A DNA stretch of 64,000 nt from Dryomyza anilis (Eukaryota; Arthropoda; Insecta; Diptera; Dryomyzidae). The first letter of the stretch is position 1. The number at the start of each line of letters is the position of its first letter. Shown one piece after another: positions 1 through 8,242 of this stretch. Below the pieces are notes generated by a model. It did no database searches and was not told the origin of the DNA. It was given only the letters and a program-made list of their open reading frames with translations. Where the stretch lies: the NCBI GenBank assembly GCA_951804985.1, contig OX638131.1, positions 55,294,604 to 55,358,603 on the forward strand. The letters are read 5' to 3'. The translations under genes and the position numbers were made by a program.

Positions 1-207
1 GATAAAATTTTTCACATATTCAGAATATTAAAAATAAAACCAAATTCTTGGCACCGATAAAGGATCATTCGATTTAAGCTACGAAAAACTTTTGTATTTT
101 GTAGTTTCATATTAGAGAAACTATAGCTCGTACGGCTTTGATATATTTGCAAATTTCAAAAACAAAGCCCCAAGCCAGTACACCGGTCGTAGATGAAACG
201 ATAACAG

Positions 208-1246
208 ATGCTCAATGCTCAATTATTAACTGACCCAGAAGAGATTAAAATGGTAATAAATGATTTTCATGACTCAGCATTAGAAGGCCACCAGGGCGCA
301 GTAAAAACATACTTTAGAATCAGAAAACAATTTAAATGGAAAGGGATGCAGAAACAAATAAAAGATTACGTTAAAAATTGTTTAAAATGTCAAGTAAATA
401 AAAGTTCTAGACTTACAAAAATGCCAATGGTTCTAACTGATACGCCAGTGAGACCATTCGATAAAGTATATATGGATCTGGTAGGAATTTTACCGGAAAC
501 TTTATCAGGAAATAAATTTATTCTAACTTTTTAATATGATTTTTAAAAGTATATGTGTTGCGTAGCCATGCCAGATGCAGAAGAAAACACAGTAGCAAAA
601 GCATTTTATGACAAATCATTACACGTCATAATCTGAAAGTATTAGTAACAGATAATGGTTCAAATATCGTCTCAAAATTGTTTTCAGATACATGTAGATT
701 GTTAGGAATTAAAAAATTGCATATTACGCCATATCATCCACAAGCTAATGGGTCTTTGGAAAGAAGCCATCGACCATTAGCGGAATATTAACGGAGTTTT
801 GCAAAAGAAGATGGGTCGAACGGGACCAATGGTTAAATTCCGCAATGCATGTGCACAATAAAACATTGCATATGTCCGTTGGTCAAACGCCATTGCGTAC
901 TTTATACGGATACGACTTCGATATGCCAACAAATTTTAAGCGAAAATGCTCACCCGTATATAATACCGATGATTACAAAAAATTATTAAAATATCAAATT
1001 CAACGCACACACGAAATCGTGAACAGAATCAGGAAAAAGCAAAACAAAAATCTAAACAAATCTATGATACACCCAAAAATATTTGGCGTAGGCGATAAAG
1101 TTAAAGAATCAGAATAAATTTTCACCCAAATGGGTGAAAATTTATTTACCGTACGAGTTACTTTCTATAGTAAGTCCTGCAACGACACTGATTTCTATCA
1201 AAGGAAAAGGGAAAAAATTCCATAACTTATGAAAAGCATATAATTT
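208..1246 (+). pseudogene. Ty3/Gypsy pol remnant: integrase (zinc-binding, core and C-terminal GPY/F-like part)
   Basis: This is a decayed integrase from an LTR retrotransposon, the enzyme that inserts element cDNA into chromosomes. The first stretch (208-534) shows the HHCC zinc-binding module: two His around HDSALEGH, then the pair CLKC. It continues into the catalytic core (first Asp in YMDLVG). The frame stops at 532, after which the same protein continues in other frames: the second Asp in DNGSN near 655 and the catalytic Glu in NGSLERSH near 750. The C-terminal part (845-1117 and on to about 1246) ends in a lysine-rich tail ending KAY, as in the copy at 12480. At least four frameshifts or stops are present. 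It is the same family as the integrase at 11461-12490 but clearly more diverged. No LTR or RT is visible upstream within the window. Confidence 0.85.
1113..1146. repeat. 34-bp near-perfect palindrome inside the integrase remnant
   Basis: A 16-bp arm (AATAAATTTTCACCCA) is followed by AA and then its exact reverse complement. The left arm is ordinary integrase sequence (reads NKFSP). The right arm replaces what should be the GPY region, so the palindrome arose by mutation or template switching in the dead copy. Confidence 0.8.
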
Positions 1247-1754
1247 TGAAGTAAACATAATGAAATAAATAACGTAACAAACAGTTCATAATGATCATAA
1301 CACATAATGTAGATCAGCTAATAGCATGAAATTGCAAATAAAGTTGAAGAAATTACGAGTAAATATGAGTATATTTTTTTTGGAATAGGTTTACGAATAG
1401 ATTAATGAAATAAATTAGTGCATGAAAAATAGCTAAGTATCAATTTCAAAGGTGACTAGCATTAAATCATGTACTAACAAATGCTGAATAGGAAAAATAG
1501 ATAAAGGAGTAAATCATTTTAAAAGATTATGAGTAAGAAAATATCAAAGGTTAATAACAGCTAATGATGAAATAGGTAATAAACATGATTATATTAGATG
1601 AGATATAAAATAGCAAAAATAAAATTTAAATTATCACTTAAATTGAGGTCAGCACCTCAATGGCATTGAACCAAACGATAGGAACCACTGCATTGAAATG
1701 AGATACGTTAATACATTGAAGAAAAAGAAAATAAATAAAAAAAGACGAAAATGA
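1247..1754. other. AT-rich spacer, no gene seen
   Basis: This stretch follows the end of the pol remnant. It has no open frame of note, no recognisable repeat shared with the rest of the window and no LTR end that I can support. It may be the untranslated 3' part of the old Gypsy copy. Confidence 0.5.
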
Positions 1755-1822
1755 ATATGGGAAGGTTCGATCACATGGTAAATTTTAAAGTAGGTGTTAT
1801 TATGATAGTTAGGATTATCAAA

Positions 1823-1850
1823 ATTATAGTCGGTCTAAACCGACTATAAA
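1823..1850. repeat. Stem-loop conserved in the dispersed repeat
   Basis: TTATAGTCGGT pairs with ACCGACTATAA around a 4-nt loop. Copy c (near 62985-63015) keeps TTATAGTCG and CGACTATAA with a changed interior. Copy b keeps only the TCGG/CCGA inner part. Retention of pairing across diverged copies suggests a functional or structural end signal of the element. Confidence 0.7.
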
Positions 1851-2283
1851 AACCCTAAACATATGTGTGGTTACCATTAAAAGTGGTACATAGGTAACCA
1901 GGATATACGAATCCCGAAAATAACTACAAACTTTCAATCGCTGAAGTATTTTCATTCATTTGATACCCATATTTACAAATGGGTAGGTGTACCGAATTTC
2001 GATTTTTTTTTGTTGAACCACAAGGCGTTTCGCCGGAAACCATTATTTTCATGTATTTGAGCATGAGTCAATATATATTTTACCAAAAAAAGTTTAAGCA
2101 CGTATACAGTAAAATTCTCTGTAGGTATACATTTTATATGAGGTATTTGAACATAAGTGGTCGGTTCTCAGGTCACAATAGACCGATCATGCCAATTTTG
2201 TTCAAACAGCTTAGATATATGAGTAATATAAATCTAAAGTTTCATGGCTCTAGCTCTTCTACTTTTTCTGTAATCGTGATTTC

Positions 2284-2364
2284 AACAGACAGACAGGGGA
2301 ACAGACGAACGAACAGACGGACATCGCTAACTCAGGAGATCATGCTGATCAAGAATATATATAT
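2284..2364 (+). repeat. mini-me-like core between GTCY-type and TA proto-microsatellites
   Basis: ACAGACAGACAGG and related tetramers (reverse complement of GTCY) run to about 2323. A ~30-bp core containing GCTGATCAAGAA follows, and then TATATATAT from 2354. This order matches the dipteran mini-me element described as a source of microsatellites. The match rests on recalled architecture, not on an alignment. It is one of the better clues that the host is a fly. Confidence 0.55.
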
Positions 2365-2443
2365 TTTTCCATACCGGAGATGGTTCCTTCTGGGTGTTAC
2401 AAACGGCGTACCAAACTGAATATACCCTTTCACTCTTATACCC

Positions 2444-2596
2444 GTAACTTCAACGAATAGATATCTACTGGTGCCTTATCTATCGTGTAAACAAAATTTC
2501 GTAATTTTAACGCATAGTTAAGGAGCAAAAACACCGGATATGTAAGAGATATCTGTTCGGTACGAACACCAGTAGATATCTACTAGTTAAAGTTAC
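2444..2596. mobile_element. Small foldback/MITE-like element with 30-bp inverted ends
   Basis: The left arm 2444-2473 and the right arm 2567-2596 are reverse complements at 27 of 30 positions. Both contain TAGATATCTACTGGTG. The interior is about 93 bp and non-coding. No clear target-site duplication was found. The left end abuts the end of the mini-me-like repeat, so the inverted ends could also belong to that repeat. Confidence 0.6.
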
Positions 2597-3142
2597 GAGC
2601 ATTAGTGTAGGGTATAAAAATAATAATAAATTGATAGCATGTGCGAGAAGGTGTGGAGAGGAGTCAAGGGAAAGAGCATGGTAGCCAAAATGTGTGGTAT
2701 GTGTGGTATGCGGAGTATGGAGTAAAAATTGAATTATATGAATATAAACATGATTAAATTCGGAAATTATTGCATGAATAAATAGCTAAGTATTACTTAT
2801 TGAAAATGACTAGCATTGATTTCTGTGCTAATGAATTTCTATATAGAATAATTGGTTTAATATAATAGTAAGAAACTTAAGCTTTTAGAAGTACAATAAA
2901 ACATGTAGTAAAATTTTTGATATACTTTGCCTAAAAATGCCTTTTTTACACTCTGGCAAACCTTTTTAAATATTATTTTCGATTTTCTGGTTGTATTAAA
3001 AAAATATTTGACGTCATTGTCTTGTGTACTTATTTTTGTATGTTCTTAATTTTGTGAATGAAATTAACGAAATAAATATTAGACCATGTAAAAGAGAAAT
3101 CTATGATTGTCAAAAAAAATAGTTCATTGAAAAATTTTATTA
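2597..3142. other. AT-rich spacer, nothing recognised
   Basis: No coding potential, no RNA gene and no repeat shared with the rest of the window were found. A short direct repeat of GTGTGGTATG lies near 2691-2715. Confidence 0.5.
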
Positions 3143-3278
3143 AGATTTTTTTTTGCCATTTTTTGCCTTTTTTTACATTTTTGACTATTTTTGTGCCATT
3201 TTTTGACTATTTTTGTTCCATTTTTTGCCTTTTTGCCTATTTTTACTGTTTTTTTGTGCCATTTTGCTTGCCATTTTT
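3143..3278. repeat. T-rich degenerate minisatellite
   Basis: Variants of a roughly 22-bp phrase, GCCATTTTTTGACTATTTTT, recur several times. An open frame across it (3103-3381) is rich in Phe and Leu only because of the T content. I do not consider it a gene. Confidence 0.6.
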
Positions 3279-4340
3279 AACTAATCTTGCCCTGGTAACG
3301 AAGTACGAAACAAAATGTCAATCAGATGATTTATTAAGAGAAAAAAGGAGCTACACTACAAATATGGATGTAGAAATTTGACATATATGCAAAATTGCGA
3401 CTATTGTGCCATAATGAGACAATAACGTTTTACATCTTTACATACATATAATTAAAAAATGTCAATATTCACGCTCAAATAACATGCTAGTATTATAAGT
3501 TGAGGTAGCTATTCCATATACACTTAATTAGCTGTGAATGCGAACCTGTATGAAAACAACAACGTTAAATGAAAACGACAACATCTATGCATAATTAAAA
3601 GATGGTAATTCCTGATCGATAGAAAAACTCGCTAGAGGAAGACAAGTTATAATCAGATCCATAAATATACGATTACAAAATTATTCATTTTAGTATCCGC
3701 TCTCTACAAATACAAAGCAACATCGAAGTCGAGGAAAAACCGAAATTAGTTAACATAGGCGACGAACATTTTTCAAGCAGTTAACATCAAGACGAAGAAC
3801 CTCAGCTATTGTCCATTCTATACAGGGAAGGGGAGAAGAAATCAAGAGTTGAAATGCAGCCAACATAATATACACGAGTAACAGAGCCAGCGATCGCAGA
3901 AGTTTATGTCATATTAATGTTATTAAAATATTATAACTATGTAAAAATAAAAGTTAATGTAAATTGAACTTGAAATATAGTAAAATTAAAGTAAAACGAA
4001 GATAAATTAAACTTACAATAAAAAAATCGTTGCAAAAAATTTAGCATAATTTCTGATATGTATAATTAAAAATAACAACAGAACAACGCAAAACGCAGCA
4101 AGTGCGAGGTAACCTGATCAACTACTGTTTTGTCAACAACAACGTTCTGTGCATTGTAACTGTTGTTTAGTAATTAGGTTATTAACCTTCACATACATTA
4201 TAATTTCAAATAATAGAGTATGTCGAGTATGCCCATTTAAATAATATTGATGAAATAGTAAAAACTATTATTAAGTTTATTTATATATTTTTTATAGTAG
4301 AAAAAACTATTATTCATTTTAATCATATTTTTTTTCTTAA
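3279..4340. other. Spacer; possible 3' part of an LTR element, no intact gene
   Basis: This stretch has no supported gene. A short coding-like patch near 3725-3780 (acidic, ending in SSS and stop) could be the end of a decayed retroelement ORF lying before the candidate LTR, but it is too short to assign. The rest is AT-rich. Confidence 0.4.
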
Positions 4341-4355
4341 AATAAGGGTGGAGGT

Positions 4356-4810
4356 ATGTTGTAAGTTAACATAGGGTGTTTGGGTAAATCACTATACGTT
4401 GTTATGATAAACGTATTGTGATCTACTTCCGCGATGACTACCTCATGCAGTTATCGTGAAATTGCAGTATAGTGCAATGTAGGGCATTGTCAGCCAAGAG
4501 CATTGGGAAGCTGGGTCAAACCAGCTGTAGCGCGATTGGCTGGCGGCGTCTTTACGGAAGTAAATGCGTTGAGTTGAATTGGCACTCTGCCCGAACATGT
4601 TGATTTGAAACATGCCTTAATATAATACTTTTATTTATATTTTAAGTTAGTTGTAAGTCAGTTGTAAATCGGTAGTTAATCGGTTGTGAGTTGTTAGTTG
4701 TAGCGAGTCAATAATGTTAATATTAAAATATAACTTTCGTTTAAATAAAAGTATGTTTTAGAAGAAAAGACTTGTGTAAATTATTTCGGTTAATAAAAAT
4801 GGAAATTCAA
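4356..4810 (+). repeat. Candidate solo LTR or 3' LTR of an unidentified retrotransposon
   Basis: A purine-rich tract (AAGGGTGGAGG, 4345-4355) sits directly before a sequence starting TGTTGTAAG near 4356. This is the usual layout of a polypurine tract and LTR start. The segment is less AT-rich than its neighbours, carries a poly(A) signal AATAAA near 4745, and may end near 4800-4815. A second LTR, a primer-binding site and a target duplication were not found. An alternative is a chance purine tract before unrelated unique DNA. Confidence 0.35.
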
Positions 4811-4904
4811 CGTTGGACATTCTCTGGTAGGATACCATGGGTAATTATAAAAGGAACGTTGCGACATTTGGCTACACCGAAAGAAACGAACTTTTTAATT
4901 ACAA

Positions 4905-5130
4905 CACTGCTTCATTACTTCGTTTTTCTTTTCTTTATTCGAATCTGCTGGGCCTCTACTTCACTACTTCTTCTTGTTAGTCACAAGAATTAACGTGCTG
5001 TGTGTTAAAAGATTGATTTTAAACTATTTAAATTACTTGAAATATAGTGTGGTACATTATTTGAACTATTACTATTTAGTGTGGTACTAGTTTATCTAAA
5101 CTTAGTGTAATTTTAGTGTATTTATGTAGT
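4905..5130 (-). repeat. Inverted, partly deleted copy of the segment at about 14535-15090
   Basis: Read on the minus strand, this stretch matches the plus strand of the tandem unit. AAGTAGTGAAG..CCAGCAGATTCGAAT corresponds to 15040-15072. TAGATAAACTA.TACCACACTAAATAGT corresponds to 14665-14700. Identity by eye is near 90 percent with gaps. So part of the material between the Gypsy 3' end and the hexamer array is itself a dispersed repeat, perhaps an LTR or leader of another element. Confidence 0.65.
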
Positions 5131-5184
5131 TAGCCTTTACATCGGATCTTATCTTGCAATCTAATCGGATCTAATCTTGCAATT

Positions 5185-5460
5185 GATGATGATTATAACT
5201 CTGGGCCAGACGGTAGTGCGTCGTTATGTATGCCCCTTAGTATCATATTTAATAAATCAATTAATGAAGGTAATTTTCCAAAATTTTGGAAAAACTCATT
5301 TATAAGTCCAATTTTTAAAAAATAACGATATTACGAATTATAGACCAATTTCTAAACTCTCTTCTATCACTAAATTATTTGAAAGCATTGTGTATGATCA
5401 TGCTAAAATTCAAGGTCTGTTTGTTGATCCCACTTTATCGATTTTAAATATACGAACGGA
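5185..5460 (+). pseudogene. Non-LTR retrotransposon RT fragment (Jockey/CR1-like finger region)
   Basis: The translation from 5185 shows the RT finger motif SGPDG, then LSIIFNKSINEGNFP.FWK, then ISPIFKK. After a one-base shift near 5321 the protein resumes with DITNYRPIS.LSSITKLFES. These are the conserved blocks around domains 1-2 of Jockey/CR1-type reverse transcriptases. Only about 90 residues survive. The YxDD catalytic block is absent and no 3' tail is visible before the next element begins near 5478. It belongs to a different family from the three RNase H-bearing LINEs in the window. Confidence 0.75.
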
Positions 5461-6195
5461 TTTCCCCTACCCCTTCTTTATTTTTTTTTGTGGGATAAAA
5501 ATAGAGCCACAGCACTCAGACAGGGTTATATCCATTGTGCTGTGACCCAGTTCCCTGGTTTTTAATGATACTTCTTTGGTTTAATATTGAATCTAAGAAG
5601 GCTATTGTGTGATAAAGAGTGAAGCTGATCCTCTCTCATCACGTCTGTGTCAAAGATCTGCCTTCTAATTCTAGAAAGTGCCAGTTTCTTCGTAGCAGGC
5701 AGAACATAAGGCGCTTTCGGCCAGGCCGATTGCGTTCATGTGTTTTTCACATGCGTTGTGTCCCGTTAGAGGTCCCGATAGTTTTCTGCACTCCTTTCTA
5801 CTTAAGGAAAGTAGAAACGAGGCCGATCTTTTGGTTATCGTCGGTGTGATGAGCTTGGAGAATCTGCATTTCGTCTCGTTCAGCCATCTGCTCTTGTGTG
5901 CGGAGGTGACCCAAGAGCTGATGGCGAATTTTCCCGTAGATGCAGGTAGTCCTAGCACAGGTTCTGGTCCAAATGGATTATCCTCAGATCCAGCACGTGC
6001 TAGTTCGTCAGATGTTTCATTGCCCGAAACTCCTTTATGGCCAGGCACCCAAATCGCTTTCAGTGTATTGTATTTACCAGCCTAATCGAGACGTGATCTG
6101 CATTGACGTACAGTTTTTAATGTGATGACTATCGCTGCAAACAGATATAGCTCTGTTCAGCCATCTATTATCCGCAATGTAATCCATAGCCATAA

Positions 6196-6492
6196 TATAA
6201 GAATAGTTTTGCCCTACAGTCCTTTAAGAACTTATGCCGAGCTCTCTCACCATTTTGAGCTGTGCGTGTTATATTTGTACTCAAAGTGGTGGGACCTACT
6301 GTTTATTGCCGAATCCGAACGGCGGGTGAGAGCTTGCAATGGTTTTACTCTCGTAGGTTTGTCATTTACTGACGAGAGGTAGCTCGGTGTAGAAAAATGT
6401 TTCTATGAAAAGTTGTTTTTAGCCCCAGTCCAGGCTTGAACCGGGGACCTTTCGGCTCGCAGTCAAACGCACTAACCACTGAGCTACCGCAT
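6196..6492 (-). mobile_element. tRNA-derived SINE inserted in LINE copy 1, with target-site duplication
   Basis: A 297-bp insert splits the RNase H reading frame between the blocks ILMAM and DYIAD. It is flanked by near-identical 14-bp repeats: ATCCATAGCCATAA at 6182-6195 and ATTCATAGCCATAA at 6493-6506, differing at one base. The minus-strand 5' end is a tRNA-like head (6421-6490). The remaining 225 bp (6196-6420) is a unique body ending in an A/T-rich tail. It was presumably transcribed by RNA polymerase III and moved by LINE enzymes. Both flanks read as continuous RNase H protein once the insert is ignored, so the boundaries are firm. Confidence 0.85.
6421..6490 (-). other. tRNA-like head of the SINE (A and B boxes)
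   Basis: On the minus strand TAGCTCAGTGG matches the RNA polymerase III A box and GGTTCAAGCC matches the B box, with normal spacing. D-, anticodon- and T-arm-like pairings can be drawn, but the acceptor 5' and 3' strands do not pair. This is therefore a tRNA relic used as a promoter, not a tRNA gene. Confidence 0.75.
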
Positions 6493-7005
6493 ATTCATAG
6501 CCATAAGTATAGCATAAACTTCGGCTTGAAATATCGAGGCATTGTCGTCTAAGGCGAAGTGAAGTCTGCGGACATCCGGTTCCACAAACACTCCAGCAAC
6601 AGGACCCTGATCGGTTCAGGAGCCGTCGGTGAAAATGCGGTGTGACTCTCTACCTGGCTCACAGTGAGGCGTTAGCCAGTCTTGAATATCAAGTTGGCAA
6701 ACCTCAAAATTTTGTCTGCGTAATATTTCTGTTATCATTGCATCGGAGGGCATCTCCAGTAGACAGGTGTCTAATGGAGTGTCAAGTGCAATGTCAGATA
6801 TATACCAAGGAACATTAAACCAGAAAAAAACTCGTTTTAGTCTCCAGCAGCCTTTCATGGCTTCGCCTCTGATGAAGATGTCAAGTGGTGGTAGGTTAAA
6901 GATTGCATTCAGTGCTGGACCAGGTGTAGTGTGAAAGGCACAAAAAAAACACTGTTGTGAATTAGCGCACACATTTTTCTTTTCTTTACTTTCTTCACTA
7001 TTCAT

Positions 7006-8242
7006 TCAGTTTTGGATGTTGAGCGCATCATATTTTTCATATCATGTTGAATTCATGTTGTACAGCAACATGTTCATAGCATTGTCCCAACGCTTCACAT
7101 TGGCATTGGACGAGAAAAAATAGTAACCAAAATGGTAAGTGATTAAATATTTTAATTATTTGTTTTTTTAATTTAAAAAAAGGGAGTTTTGAAAACTAGA
7201 TTTAATTATATTTTGGTTTTTTTTTGGTATAGAGATAGGGAGAGTTTTTTAAAGTTAAAAATAAAATATGTTTAACATTCTAAATAATATAAAAAATATA
7301 TAAAATCAAATATATAAAAGAAAATACACACTGCGAATCCGAACTCCGGACCCTCTAGTGTATAATAAAATAATTCATACTATTAGTATACAAATTATAA
7401 TTTTCATTAAATATAAAACGATAACACTATAAAATCAAACAAATATTTATTTTCAAAACGTATCAGTTTTTCGCAGCATGGATGGCTGTTGATAAAGAGA
7501 ATTAATTTTTATATCAAATTAAATGAAAAATAAAATGCGATAAAAAAAAATCAAAATATTTTTCCGAATGTGTAGTCAGGAGTAACATTTAGAAATATTC
7601 AAAAATTTAATATTTTATAAACATTCTAAATAATAAGTTTACACTTGACATTTCTCGTAAACGACTTCTGTACTATGAAAATAATTACATAGTAACAGCG
7701 ATTACATAAATTTTAATTTAATCATATTTTATTAAAAAATCGAAATTTTACAAATTGCCTGAAAAGAAAAAGGACAATATAATAATTGAAATAACACTGA
7801 GATTCCAAACTACGGACCCTCCAGTGTATAACAAATAAAAACTAAATTATTTGATTACATTTTAAAGCGTGTGAACACAGCACTGATTGATGTTATGATT
7901 TTAAAAATAACAAAAATTTATATTAAAAAATCATTGTATGTTAATTTTTTTTTACGATCTTGAATAACCGAATATACACATAATTTTTTTATATTTTTTT
8001 TTATTTGGAAAAATAAAATTATTTTTATTTTTCCAATGTTAAAGAAAACAGATTTGAAAAAAAAATACTTCAATAAAATTTGGAAAAAAATATATAGTTA
8101 TACTTCATGAATGCCAAAATTGATTTCGTTGTTGTTTGGGTAATATTTTTGTTTCATTGAAATTTTCAATTACAACGAAATGAAATTTATTTTTTTTAAT
8201 TAAAAGATAAAGATAACGTTTTAAATTGATTGAAAATATTTA
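7006..8242. other. AT-rich region upstream of gag; two tRNA-like scraps, no LTR recognised
   Basis: The 5' LTR and leader of the Gypsy element starting at 8243 should lie here, but I cannot identify a TG..CA LTR or a primer-binding site. Two related 40-bp pieces occur at about 7328-7372 and 7798-7842 (shared GGACCCTC.AGTGTATAA). On the minus strand they resemble the anticodon-to-T-arm half of a tRNA (AGTTCGGATTC in the first). The remainder is A/T-rich with no coding signal. Confidence 0.45.

Larger units (their letters stand above)
1755..2443 (+). repeat. Dispersed repeat, copy a (fullest of three), ending in a mini-me-like module
   Basis: About 480 bp of this stretch align by eye with 62080-62570, and about 330 bp with 62904-63240. 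Shared landmarks are the start (GGAAGGTT), a stem-loop at 1823-1850, the block GATACCCATATTTACAAATG, and the segment TAGACCGATCATGCCAATTTT near 2180-2200. Only this copy continues into GACA-type repeats, a core and a TA run (2284-2364), then TATACCC near 2421. The class is not established: no transposase or RT lies inside. Open frames crossing it (for example 1979-2419) are not conserved as protein between copies and are treated as noise. Confidence 0.75.
5478..7005 (-). pseudogene. LINE copy 1 (LOA/I-like clade): post-RT region, RNase H and 3' end
   Basis: This is a 5'-truncated LINE read on the minus strand. It begins in the post-RT region (TTPGPALNAIFNLPPLDIF near 6950-6890) and runs into RNase H, which degrades RNA in the RNA:DNA hybrid during retrotransposition. 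TDGS carries the first catalytic Asp near 6620, FQAEVYAI the Glu near 6525, and CSDS another Asp near 6130. PGHKGVSGNE.SDELA (near 6045) is the RNase H C-terminal block. A Cys-rich tail (CSACYEE) follows, then a deletion into the 3' UTR and a T-run at 5480-5490 that is the poly(A) tail. A TGA directly follows TDGS, and a SINE splits the domain. The 3' 150 bp match the LINE ending at 62079, so the two are one family. Confidence 0.85.

Noticed and set aside
1979..2419. 146-codon ORF
   Set aside because: It crosses the dispersed repeat and the mini-me-like module. The other copies of the repeat do not keep the frame.
3103..3381. 92-codon Phe/Leu-rich ORF that looks like a membrane protein
   Set aside because: The hydrophobicity comes from a T-rich minisatellite.
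6421..6490. Functional tRNA gene on the minus strand
   Set aside because: A and B boxes are good, but the acceptor strands do not pair, and it sits at the head of a SINE with target-site duplications.
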